8,344 nucleotides of DNA from NCBI GenBank assembly GCA_013214975.1, contig JABSPR010000157.1:1-8344 (forward strand). The letters run 5' to 3'. Both the position numbers and the translations under genes were made by a program. Positions within the stretch are counted from its first letter, which is position 1. Every line of letters starts with the position of its first letter. Below are positions 1 to 7,021 of this stretch, one piece after another. This stretch comes from Flavobacteriales bacterium. Its GTDB lineage: Bacteria > Bacteroidota > Bacteroidia > DT-38. The notes beneath the pieces were generated by a model. That model was not told the DNA's origin. It did no database searches and worked only from the letters and a program-made list of their open reading frames with translations.

Positions 1-1539
1 AACTACGTGACTTCTTTAACTATCGAAGACAATAATGTTTTATGGATTGCCACAGAAAAAGGAATAAATAGAATTGATCTAAATGATGTAAGTAGTGTTA
101 ATGATATTTCGATTCAAACTATTCATAAACGAGATGGCCTAAAGGGAGAAGATTTTTATGTCAATTGTGTTTGTTCCGATAGTAAGTATAGAATATGGTG
201 GGGAGGAGGAAAGGCTGTGGAAATGTTAGATTTGAATAATTTACATACTTCCGAAAGAGCCCTGACTGTCGATCTTCAATATATCGAGATTGATGAGCAA
301 TACATGAATTTCAATAATCTAGCCGACAGTTTAAAAAATGACATTCAATTTTCTTCCGTCCCGCTATTCCATAATTATCCAGAAAATTTAAAACTGGCAT
401 ATAAAATAAATCACATTAATTTCCATTTCTCAGCAATAGATTGGGCATCTCAACATAAAATAAGATACAGTTATAAATTGATCGGTTTGGATAATCATTG
501 GAGTGAACCAAATGAAGAGTCTAAAGCAGATTATAGAAATATTCCTCAAGGTAATTATGTGTTTAAAGTTATGGCTGTGGGGTCGGACGGTAAATGGAGT
601 GAGCCATTTGAATATAAGTTTTCGGTGCGATCTCCTTGGTGGCATACTTGGTGGGCAAGGTTGGGATACGCAGTTATTGCTGCTATTGTAATATCATTAA
701 TTGTTAGCTACTACATATCTCAGCTAAAACAAAGACAGAAATTTCTTGAACGTCAAGTTGCATATGCTACGCAGAAAGTAGAGGCTTCTCACAAAGAGAT
801 TACCGACAGTATTATTTATGCAAAAAGAATTCAGTATGCCATTCTTCCTCGAGTTGGAAAGATCCGTAAGAAGCTGAAAGGCATCTTCGTTCTGTATAGT
901 CCAAAAGATATTGTTTCGGGTGATTTTTTCTGGACAGAAATGGTTGGTAATAAAATATTCTTGGCTGTCGCCGATTGTACCGGTCATGGTGTGCCAGGAG
1001 CAATGGTAAGTGTGGTTTGTAGTAATGTGCTTACTAAAAGTGTAAGGGAGTTACGATTGCACAATCCAGCAAAAATATTAGATAGGGCTGTAAGCTTACT
1101 GGAAGAGAGGTTCTCCCACAGTTCAGAAACTGTTCAAGATGGGATGGATGTGTCTATGTGTTGTGTTGATTTGAAAACGATGAAATTAGAATATGCTGGT
1201 GCAAATAGTGCATTGTATTATATCAGAAAAGGCATACTGCATGAAATTAAGCCGGATAAACAACCTGTAGGTAAGTACGTAGATCAACATCCGTTTACTC
1301 CGCATATAATGGATGTAGAAGACGGAGATTGTTTCTATTTATTTTCAGACGGTTTTGCAGATCAGTTTGGTGGACCGAACAATAAAAAGTACAAATCGAA
1401 ACACTTTAAAACGTTACTCGTCGAAAATCATCTTAAACCTATGGATGAACAAAAGGTGTTGCTTAGTGAGACTTTTAAAGCCTGGAAAGGTGATATAGAG
1501 CAACTCGATGATGTTTGTGTAATGGGATTTAGAGTATGA
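1..1539 (+). CDS. Propeller/Y_Y_Y sensor with SpoIIE-type PP2C phosphatase output (5' partial)
   Basis: This is the C-terminal part of a transmembrane sensor. The frame is open from base 1 (Asn-Tyr before the first GTG at 7), so the true start lies outside the window; full-length relatives are usually about 1000 residues. Counting from the GTG at 7, a regulator-propeller blade is visible at residues 10-25 (LWIATEKGINRIDL) and a weaker one near 61-75. A Y_Y_Y Ig-like domain covers about 141-208 (YSYKLIGLD, NIPQGNYVFKV). One membrane helix lies at about 218-238, followed by a basic coiled coil (239-275). The SpoIIE/PP2C domain covers about 280-510, with probable metal-binding acidic residues in SGDFFW (D306), VADCTGHGVPG (D323), SDGFADQFGG (D448) and the final DD (501-502). 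The family senses a periplasmic ligand through the propeller and dephosphorylates a cytoplasmic phosphoserine/threonine protein. The ligand and substrate are unknown. No STAS-type antagonist or kinase gene is in view. All expected catalytic acidic residues appear intact. Confidence 0.93.
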   Translation, partial: NYVTSLTIEDNNVLWIATEKGINRIDLNDVSSVNDISIQTIHKRDGLKGEDFYVNCVCSDSKYRIWWGGGKAVEMLDLNNLHTSERALTVDLQYIEIDEQYMNFNNLADSLKNDIQFSSVPLFHNYPENLKLAYKINHINFHFSAIDWASQHKIRYSYKLIGLDNHWSEPNEESKADYRNIPQGNYVFKVMAVGSDGKWSEPFEYKFSVRSPWWHTWWARLGYAVIAAIVISLIVSYYISQLKQRQKFLERQVAYATQKVEASHKEITDSIIYAKRIQYAILPRVGKIRKKLKGIFVLYSPKDIVSGDFFWTEMVGNKIFLAVADCTGHGVPGAMVSVVCSNVLTKSVRELRLHNPAKILDRAVSLLEERFSHSSETVQDGMDVSMCCVDLKTMKLEYAGANSALYYIRKGILHEIKPDKQPVGKYVDQHPFTPHIMDVEDGDCFYLFSDGFADQFGGPNNKKYKSKHFKTLLVENHLKPMDEQKVLLSETFKAWKGDIEQLDDVCVMGFRV

Positions 1540-1540
1540 A

Positions 1541-1572
1541 AAAACACCTAATCTTTAAAAATTAGGTGTTTT
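1541..1572. terminator. Bidirectional intrinsic terminator between convergent genes
   Basis: A perfect 12-bp inverted repeat, AAAACACCTAAT (1541-1552) and ATTAGGTGTTTT (1561-1572), encloses an 8-base loop. It starts one base after the TGA of the SpoIIE gene and ends 16 bases before the stop of the minus-strand barrel gene. The stem has A-rich bases on one side and T-rich bases on the other, so it can end transcription in both directions. The sequence shows this directly; activity is inferred. Confidence 0.87.
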
Positions 1573-1588
1573 CTTATAAAAAGATTCA

Positions 1589-2221
1589 TTAAAAATTATA
1601 TCTGACTCCAACGCAACCTTGCATATATAGTTTGAAAGGTTCATCAATTAATTCTAGAAAGGCTGTAGCATCAATAAATGCAGATATGGGGTGATTAGGG
1701 AAAGTATATTCAAGACCAATTACGCCATCAATACCAATATCATTATTGGTGGTTTTATCTCCATCCGAATACATCCAATTGTCACCCTTATATATTTGAT
1801 ATCTATACGCATATGTATATGATTGAAAGATAGCCTGAATTCCAGCTCCAAAATACCACTTCATGTTATTATCGAAATCTTGGGGTAAAAAGGTTTTTTG
1901 AATTAGATAGTGAAGTTGAATTCCAATGGGAGTACTGGCATCGGTTTCGTAGTGCTCAAATTTATGGTAGTACAGGTAGTTTTGGTCATTGTACCAATCG
2001 TTGAAGTTATCGTCGTAATATTTGTTTTTGTTTCGAAAAGAATGAGTTCGTCCAATGGAAACCTCAAATGCATTTTCATCAGAAAGATGCTTTTTAAATG
2101 TGATCCCACTGGGATCACCGAAACGAAGGCCAACTCCCATATCTTGAGCGTTAGAAGAGGTAAATCTTGTTGTAGCGAACAAGATTGATGCGATAATAAT
2201 AGTTTGTTTGAAGATTCTCAT
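1589..2221 (-). CDS. Small predicted outer-membrane beta-barrel protein
   Basis: This is a 210-residue exported protein with no recognised enzymatic function. Residues 1-25 form a Sec signal peptide (basic MRIFK, hydrophobic core, small residues before SNAQ). The mature start, GVGLRFGDPSGITFKKHL, resembles the GLRxGxPxGlT opening common in Bacteroidota barrel proteins. Alternating hydrophobic/polar strands follow (for example IGIQLHYLIQKT, WYFGAGIQAIF, DIGIDGVIGLEYTF), and the protein ends in aromatic RYNF, typical of a last outer-membrane strand. The length fits about eight strands. A Tyr/Asp/Asn-rich segment at residues 62-92 probably forms a surface loop. The gene is third in line after the ECF sigma factor and FecR, 31 bp behind fecR, and ends at a terminator, so co-transcription is likely and it is the nearest candidate target of that regulator. 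It is not a TonB-dependent receptor: it is too short and has no plug. A lipid- or solute-related barrel, or a structural OMP, is possible. Confidence 0.75.
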   Translation of the reverse strand: MRIFKQTIIIASILFATTRFTSSNAQDMGVGLRFGDPSGITFKKHLSDENAFEVSIGRTHSFRNKNKYYDDNFNDWYNDQNYLYYHKFEHYETDASTPIGIQLHYLIQKTFLPQDFDNNMKWYFGAGIQAIFQSYTYAYRYQIYKGDNWMYSDGDKTTNNDIGIDGVIGLEYTFPNHPISAFIDATAFLELIDEPFKLYMQGCVGVRYNF

Positions 2222-2252
2222 ATTGATGTTATTTGGTAGTTATTAAGGGTTT

Positions 2253-3038
2253 TTATTGTTTATTATTCTTGATAAATGACTTGACGTCTTTTCCAATATT
2301 TTTCAGCCACCATCTTAAATCTTTTTTTCTGAATTTATTTTTGAGAATGATGTCTGTAGTATTGTTGTAGGAAACTTTTTCTCCCTTGGCTAGGAGTATT
2401 TTATTCTCGCCTGTTTCGAACTGTATTTTACCGGAAGTAACAGCTACCTCAATGTTTTCGGAGTCGTAAGAGTTAATATTAAATTTTGTTCCGAGAACAG
2501 TAACGAGTGTATTGTTGGTGTATACTTTAAATGGCTTAAACTCATCTCTCTCAATCTCAAAGTATGCTTCTCCGCTCATTTTAACTTCACGGTTATCAAT
2601 ATCGAATTTTTCAGGAAAACTAAGTTTGCTGTTCTTGTTCAACTGCACCTTACTATTATCAGGTAGGATGAAAATTTCTGTGTTGTCGGTAGTAGCAATT
2701 TCTATTCTTTTAACACCGGTATCAATAAATAGATATCCAAGACTAAGAATAATTAAAAAAGAAGCTGCCACTTTTAAACTGCGTCTTTTCCAAAAAGGAG
2801 TCACTTTCGGCTCTTGTTCCGTGGCCTCAATACGGAGTTTAAGCTTTTCCCATTCGTCAGAAGTATTGGGTATGTATTCTTCTCTAGTTTGTTTGTTGTC
2901 GGAAAAGAGTTCTCCTAATTGTTTTAAAAGGATACTGTTTTCGTCGCTTTTTTCGATCCATTTGGTTAGCGTACTTTCTTCTTCGCTAGATGACTCATTG
3001 CTAAAGTGCTTGGCTATTATTTCCCAGGGTGTATTCAT
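2253..3038 (-). CDS. FecR-family anti-sigma factor, short form without a visible C-terminal STN-like domain
   Basis: This 261-residue single-pass membrane protein should bind and control the ECF sigma factor encoded just upstream (58 bp apart, same strand). The cytoplasmic N-terminal segment (1-80) is charged and helical, with paired Trp/Leu positions typical of the sigma-binding region. A membrane helix lies at about 87-105 (LKVAASFLIILSLGYLFI) after the basic WKRR. The periplasmic FecR domain covers about 112-225: it opens with IEIATTDNTEIFILPDNSKVQLN, continues through VKMSGEAYFEIERDEFKPFKVYT and the hallmark VLGTKFNI, and ends near AVTSGKIQFETGENKILLAKGEKVSYN. Bacteroidota FecR proteins usually continue with a DUF4974/STN-like domain and reach about 320-390 residues. 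Here only about 35 mostly basic residues follow (KNKFRKKDLRWWLKNIGK), so that domain appears absent. The FecR domain itself is complete and there is no internal stop. ATG start at 3036-3038. Confidence 0.92.
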   Translation of the reverse strand: MNTPWEIIAKHFSNESSSEEESTLTKWIEKSDENSILLKQLGELFSDNKQTREEYIPNTSDEWEKLKLRIEATEQEPKVTPFWKRRSLKVAASFLIILSLGYLFIDTGVKRIEIATTDNTEIFILPDNSKVQLNKNSKLSFPEKFDIDNREVKMSGEAYFEIERDEFKPFKVYTNNTLVTVLGTKFNINSYDSENIEVAVTSGKIQFETGENKILLAKGEKVSYNNTTDIILKNKFRKKDLRWWLKNIGKDVKSFIKNNKQ

Positions 3039-3096
3039 CGTTATGTATGCTTGTTATTATTAACACAGTTAACTATTGACTTACCCCCAAGAAGTT

Positions 3097-3636
3097 TTAG
3101 AAATTATTTAAAATAGAAATAAGTAGGGTGGAAGTAACGGTGATGTATGATTCTAATTGAGTCTTTAGTTTCTTAATTGCAATACCCATTTGATTTTCCA
3201 CTGTCTTGACTGATATATCTAATTGTTCGGCAATTTGTTTGTATTTCAATCCTTCCGTTCTGCTTAATATAAATATAGCCCGGCATTTAGGTGGGAGATT
3301 TTTAATCGCAATGTCTACTAGATCTTGTAATTCTTTAGTTTCAATTTTTTGTTCGACATCATTGATGGAAGGTTCCTCTACTTCATTGCTAATGGGAACT
3401 AGGCGTCGGTTTTTTTCGAGCCAATTTATTGCACCATTCATTGTGGCCTTATGAAGATATGCACGCAAAGAAGAACTCCAGTCGATGTCTTCTTTTATTT
3501 TATACAATTTGAAAAATACGTCTTGTACAATGTCTTCGGCATTACTTCTATCCCAAACAATTTTATTAGCTGTATTGCAAAGCTCAGAGTGATATTTTAA
3601 AAATAAATCCTCTATGTGTTTGATCTCGTTATTCAC
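3097..3636 (-). CDS. ECF RNA polymerase sigma factor (FecI-like, Bacteroidetes expansion family)
   Basis: This 179-residue sigma-70 family protein redirects RNA polymerase to a dedicated promoter set. Region 2 covers about residues 10-78, with the core-binding and -10 segment NAEDIVQDVFFKLYK (32-46) and LRAYLHKATMNGAINWLEKNRR. Region 4 covers about 102-158, with LPPKCRAIFILSRTEGLKY leading into a helix-turn-helix (YKQIAEQLDISVKTVENQM) that reads the -35 element. The long region 3 of housekeeping sigma factors is absent, as expected for ECF types. A hydrophobic tail (YITVTSTLLISILNNF, 164-179) extends past region 4; similar tails occur in this subfamily. The start is GTG at 3634-3636: a TGA lies in frame 15 bases upstream and the next in-frame ATG would remove most of region 2. 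The gene heads the sigma-FecR-barrel unit and is probably held inactive by the FecR partner. Confidence 0.95.
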   Translation of the reverse strand: MNNEIKHIEDLFLKYHSELCNTANKIVWDRSNAEDIVQDVFFKLYKIKEDIDWSSSLRAYLHKATMNGAINWLEKNRRLVPISNEVEEPSINDVEQKIETKELQDLVDIAIKNLPPKCRAIFILSRTEGLKYKQIAEQLDISVKTVENQMGIAIKKLKTQLESYITVTSTLLISILNNF

Positions 3637-3645
3637 GGAATAAAA

Positions 3646-3673
3646 GTATCAAAGAAATTATTCGAATTGATAC
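3646..3673. repeat. Inverted repeat upstream of the ECF sigma gene (possible operator)
   Basis: GTATCAA (3646-3652) is mirrored by TTGATAC (3667-3673) with a 14-base spacer. A second short palindrome, ATTCGAAT (3660-3667), overlaps the right arm. The element begins 10 bases upstream of the sigma GTG, in the roughly 80-bp region between the divergent sigma gene and the receiver pseudogene. On the minus strand TTTCTTTG within it differs at one position from the Bacteroidota -7 element TAnnTTTG, but no matching -33 TTG is in place. The repeat is seen directly; a role as operator or promoter is inference. Confidence 0.35.
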
Positions 3674-3717
3674 GCTTGAACTTTAATAATTAACAGGCTT
3701 AAATGATTGAAAAGTAA

Positions 3718-4223
3718 ATGTAAAAAAGGTAGAGGAGATATTACTTGTAGCGGACAATGAAACGACTAATTTTTTAAATGTTCGCTTGTTGGAGAAAATG
3801 GGTGCTGCACAAAAAATTACAGTTAAGAAAAATGGATAGAAGGTATTAGGTTATATCACTTCATTAAAAAATACTGGTCAAGATTATCCTGATGTGATTT
3901 TTTTAGAAATTAAAATGCCAGTTATGGATGGTTTTGACTTTTTGAAAGAGTTGAAAATACTTGAGCCAGATTCTTCCAATCATCCGCCAATTATAATGTT
4001 AACAACGTCTGATCTAAGCATAGATCGGGAGATGTCAGAGGATTTAGGCGCTTCACTGTATTTGATGAAGTTTTTGGATAGAGATAAAGTGAATCTTGTT
4101 TTGGAGCATGTGTTATCAAATAAAAACAAGGACAATACATTTGTTTTTAGTCTAGACAAGAAAGGCAATCAAACTCTAAGGGAATTGTCGCAGGAAGAAA
4201 ATAAAATGATTTACAAGAAATAG
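3718..4223 (+). pseudogene. Decayed CheY-like response regulator (receiver domain)
   Basis: Codons in the frame of 3720-4223 read as a receiver domain: VEEILLVADNETTNFLN, then LLEKMG, KNG, then TAG (3837-3839), then KVLGYI, DYPDVIFLEIKMPVMDG, PPIIMLTTSD, and LGASLYLMKFL. Lesions are as follows. The only well-placed ATG (3718-3720) is out of frame with the receiver and runs into TAA at once, and no ATG, GTG or TTG precedes the VADN motif in frame. TAG interrupts the usual KNGxEAL segment. Active-site residues also deviate: the acidic pair is Ala-Asp instead of Asp-Asp, the phospho-acceptor position is Glu (3906-3908) instead of Asp, and the usual Lys-Pro is Lys-Phe. The conserved Thr (TTS) and Lys (4068-4070) remain. 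A non-conserved tail of about 30 residues follows. No kinase lies beside it. The stop is one base from the end of the convergent dehydrogenase gene. Family assignment is firm; loss of function is inferred from the combined lesions. A GTG at 3894 could start a 109-residue fragment lacking the N-terminal third of the fold. Confidence 0.87.
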
Positions 4224-4224
4224 T

Positions 4225-5637
4225 TTATTCTACTACAAGCTTACCAACTGCTACTTGTTTTCCTTTAGAGTAGAGAGTGTAGAAATACATGGCGCTTGCC
4301 ATATTAGAGCAATCAAGTGTATATGTACTAGTCTTAATACCAGTTTCCCTCATAACCTCTTTGCCATTTAGCGTTGAAAGGACGAAGTTATGCGAAGCCC
4401 TATTTGGATTGTTAAAAGAGATTGTAGTAGATTCATGTACAGGGTTAGGATAGAAGCTCTCGTCTTTGTCAGGTTCATCAGATTCAATTCCTACCGTAAG
4501 CTCTACTACTTTATAAATTTTCCCGTCGCTAATTCCTGAAATATAAAGTTCGCCACTAGCATCTTCTCCAAAAGAAACGAGGTTGCCATCCGAATGGTGA
4601 CCATGGTTCATACTTACCCATTCAGAGCCATCAAAAGAGAGTGACATGATTTCGCCATAGCAATAGTCAGTATAAACGTAATGCCCATACATTTCTGGAT
4701 ACTTTGATCCTCTATACATGTAGCCACCTGTTATTGAACAGAAGTCTCCTGTGTGTAAATAGTCGTAAACGGGAGAGGTATATACGGCAACATCAGGAGC
4801 ACAATCTCCACCAAAATAAAAGCTATTTCCTTCATAACAGTTCCAGCCATAGCTTTCTCCACCTGCGCTAGAGGCAGGTTGCATATTAACTTCTTCATAA
4901 AGGTTTTGTCCTACGTCTGCAATCCATAGATCTCCTGTTTCACTATCAAAACTATATCTCCAAGGATTCCTTAATCCTGTTGCCCAAATTTCATCAAGGC
5001 CTTCAGGGTTACCTACAAATGGATTGGAATTTGGAATTGTATATGGCATAACATCTACATCTAATCTTAGCATTGCACCAAGTAGATGTAAGGAATCTTG
5101 ACCGTAGCCATAAGGATCTCCACCTGTCGTGCCATCTCCATCACCCGTACCGATATATAAAAATCCATCAGGCCCGAATTGCAACCCACCACCGTTATGG
5201 TATTGGTCTGGTTGAGCTATGTTTAATACATATTCTTCGGAAGTATCATCTCCAATGTCAGGATCTCCCGCACTAACAGTAAATCTTGAGATTTGTGTAT
5301 CGCCGTTGCCATCAATATAGTTTACGAAGAAATAACCGTTTACCGCATAGTTAGGATGAAAGGCCAACCCTAATAGACCTCTTTCGTCCCACCAGGAATT
5401 ACCAGAAGTTACAATGCTAGTTATATCCATAAATGGAGTTGCATTTACAGTTCCCAAAGTGTCCACGATTTTTATAATACCATTCTTCTCAACAATAAAA
5501 AGGCGGTCATCACCAGCGTTTCGTATATCAACAGGTTTAGTAAATCCACTAGCCAATTCAAGTAGTTCGATTTGAGGTTGTGCAGCACAAAATAATGAGT
5601 ACGACGAAATAAGTAGCGTTCCAATAATTCTCTTCAT
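4225..5637 (-). CDS. Secreted PQQ-type sugar dehydrogenase (GSDH/HHIP-like propeller) with T9SS sorting domain
   Basis: This 470-residue exported protein belongs to the glucose/sorbosone dehydrogenase family, six-bladed propellers that oxidise aldoses with PQQ. It has a signal peptide at 1-19 (MKRIIGTLLISSYSLFCAA). The propeller runs from about 24 to 378: GFTKPVDIRNAGDDRLFIVEK, then WWDERGLLGLAFHPNY (82-97), YHNGGGLQFGPDGFLYIGTG (146-165), ATGLRNPWRYSFD (219-231), GDLWIADVGQNLYEEVN (235-251), and GGYMYRG with YVYTDYCYGEI. By analogy with soluble glucose dehydrogenase, His147 is the likely catalytic base and Arg223 a likely cofactor contact. Cys267, 279, 300 and 326 could form disulfides, as in extracellular members. 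The last ~75 residues (SFYPNPVHESTTISF ... GKLVVE) form a type A T9SS C-terminal sorting domain, so the protein should be exported across the outer membrane and anchored or released. No pqq biosynthesis genes are in view, so substrate and cofactor are unproven. It follows the propeller gene by 61 bp on the same strand. Confidence 0.9.
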   Translation of the reverse strand: MKRIIGTLLISSYSLFCAAQPQIELLELASGFTKPVDIRNAGDDRLFIVEKNGIIKIVDTLGTVNATPFMDITSIVTSGNSWWDERGLLGLAFHPNYAVNGYFFVNYIDGNGDTQISRFTVSAGDPDIGDDTSEEYVLNIAQPDQYHNGGGLQFGPDGFLYIGTGDGDGTTGGDPYGYGQDSLHLLGAMLRLDVDVMPYTIPNSNPFVGNPEGLDEIWATGLRNPWRYSFDSETGDLWIADVGQNLYEEVNMQPASSAGGESYGWNCYEGNSFYFGGDCAPDVAVYTSPVYDYLHTGDFCSITGGYMYRGSKYPEMYGHYVYTDYCYGEIMSLSFDGSEWVSMNHGHHSDGNLVSFGEDASGELYISGISDGKIYKVVELTVGIESDEPDKDESFYPNPVHESTTISFNNPNRASHNFVLSTLNGKEVMRETGIKTSTYTLDCSNMASAMYFYTLYSKGKQVAVGKLVVE

Positions 5638-5698
5638 AATTCTTAATGCTTTGTTATTTTATAGCTTGCTTTTGAAAATTAGTAGTAAATGCTTCAGA

Positions 5699-7021
5699 CT
5701 AGTTTTTATCTTCTCTAATCACTTTTACATTTCTCCTATACTTGCCAGTGATAAGAGTAATTCCCACAAACTTCTCTTTGTAAGTAGGATTATACTCAAT
5801 CGTATAGTCACCTGCATTTTGTTTCTCATCTACGAGTAACTCAATAAGTCGTCCTCCGATACTGGTAACGCCTATGTTAACATGCCCATCCTCTGGAACA
5901 GTATAGTTGATTGTAGCCGATCCATTGAATGGATTTGGGTTACAGCTTATTTTACACAATGTATTATCAACTTGTGGAGTATTTGCTGGACCAACAGTAG
6001 GGTCAATATATTTGTATATTCGAGAACCTACTGCGTACATTACATCACCAACTTTTACGAAGCGATTAATAGTATCCTCATAATCAGGGTCTATGCTAAT
6101 CTTATTCCAGTTACTGCCCCCATCAACGGTTTGATAGGTTTTGTTGCCGCCAGATGCCCAACCAAGATTTTCATCATAGAAACCTACACCTAAACCTTCA
6201 TAATTATTGGCATTGTTATCGTATATCACATCCGACCATGTAAGACCACCATCTGTTGTTACGACTATTTTTCTTGGGCCTGTATAGTAATAAGAAATTT
6301 GTGCATAGCCATTCATCCTATCTCTGAAATAAACTTTCCAAAAGTGATCGCTCGTGGAAGTGTGTTTTATTTCAAAATTTTGTCCACCATCTGTAGTATA
6401 TAGTATTACACTTTCTACTCCCCAGCCACCAGCTTTATTTCCTACCACAACACCTGTGTCTGGATCAAAGAAGTGCACATCTACTAAACCATTGGCCTCT
6501 GCTGACGAAAAAGTCTTAACGGTCCAAGTGGCACCAGCATCCGTAGATTTAACCAAAACTGGAGGTCCATCATATCTTCCAACTCCCACTATGTTGCTCT
6601 CGTCAATAGCTTGAAGACCACAAATTCCTTTCATATTATTTGAAGCAGGTAATCCCGATACAGGTGCCCATGTTGAACCTCCATTAACTGTTTCGTACAT
6701 AATAGTAGGATCTGAAGTTTGGTTAACCCAACCCATTGGACCTAGATTTCCAACAAAACCATGTTGGTCATCTAAAAAGGCGATACATCTAAAAGATGTT
6801 CCAGGCTGATCAGCTACATTGGTCCAGTTATCGCCACCATCTGTAGTTTTGTAAATCTGACCTGAGATGTCACAAACCCATCCAGTATTTTGATCTGTAA
6901 AAGTTATATCGTCGTGGTTCCAATATCCACCAATTGGTGCATTAGGTAGTACTTGCCACGATTGTGCGAAGCTCGATGTAATAATTATTAGTACAGCTGA
7001 GAGAGTCATTAAATACTTCAT
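5699..7021 (-). CDS. Secreted Ycf48/BNR-like beta-propeller protein with T9SS sorting domain
   Basis: This is a 440-residue exported protein with a signal peptide at 1-19 (MKYLMTLSAVLIIITSSFA). Its body carries six copies of the blade motif T-x-DGG-x-x-W or close variants: DGGDNW (61), NGGSTW (113), DAGATW (161), DGGQNF (211), DGGLTW (257) and DGGSNW (300). These alternate with phrases such as DQNTGWVC, DDQHGFVG, DPDTGVVVG, RMNGYA and DENLGWASG. This is the pattern of Ycf48-like and sialidase/BNR propellers. No sialidase catalytic set is evident, so an enzymatic role should not be assumed; binding or scaffolding is more plausible. Residues about 355-435 form a T9SS C-terminal sorting domain (ISCNPNPFNGSATINYTVPE at its start, GKYRRNVKVI near its end). 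The extra REDKN after the final strand is unusual but not prohibitive. It is first of a likely two-gene unit with the PQQ-type dehydrogenase. ATG start at 7019-7021; stop is TAG. I could not identify a TTG/TAnnTTTG promoter upstream. Confidence 0.85.
   Translation of the reverse strand: MKYLMTLSAVLIIITSSFAQSWQVLPNAPIGGYWNHDDITFTDQNTGWVCDISGQIYKTTDGGDNWTNVADQPGTSFRCIAFLDDQHGFVGNLGPMGWVNQTSDPTIMYETVNGGSTWAPVSGLPASNNMKGICGLQAIDESNIVGVGRYDGPPVLVKSTDAGATWTVKTFSSAEANGLVDVHFFDPDTGVVVGNKAGGWGVESVILYTTDGGQNFEIKHTSTSDHFWKVYFRDRMNGYAQISYYYTGPRKIVVTTDGGLTWSDVIYDNNANNYEGLGVGFYDENLGWASGGNKTYQTVDGGSNWNKISIDPDYEDTINRFVKVGDVMYAVGSRIYKYIDPTVGPANTPQVDNTLCKISCNPNPFNGSATINYTVPEDGHVNIGVTSIGGRLIELLVDEKQNAGDYTIEYNPTYKEKFVGITLITGKYRRNVKVIREDKN

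Noticed and set aside
2512..3063. 183-codon plus-strand open frame
   Set aside because: It lies antisense to the fecR gene, whose protein has clear family motifs. The plus-strand translation is low-complexity Leu/Ser-rich and resembles no family.
4122..4148. AAAAACAA / TTGTTTTT inverted repeat as a terminator for the secreted-protein operon
   Set aside because: The 8-bp stem has a single G-C pair, lies inside the receiver coding frame (Lys-Asn rich and Phe codons), and is about 80 bases past the stop. Chance is likely.
3894..4223. Intact 109-residue receiver starting at GTG 3894
   Set aside because: That start would remove the acidic pair and the first strands and helices of the fold. Receiver homology continues upstream through the TAG in the same frame, so this is the tail of a broken gene.
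5699..7021. Sialidase annotation for the BNR-like propeller
   Set aside because: The repeats are T-x-DGG-x-x-W of the Ycf48 type. The arginine triad and the Tyr/Glu pair of sialidases are not recognisable.
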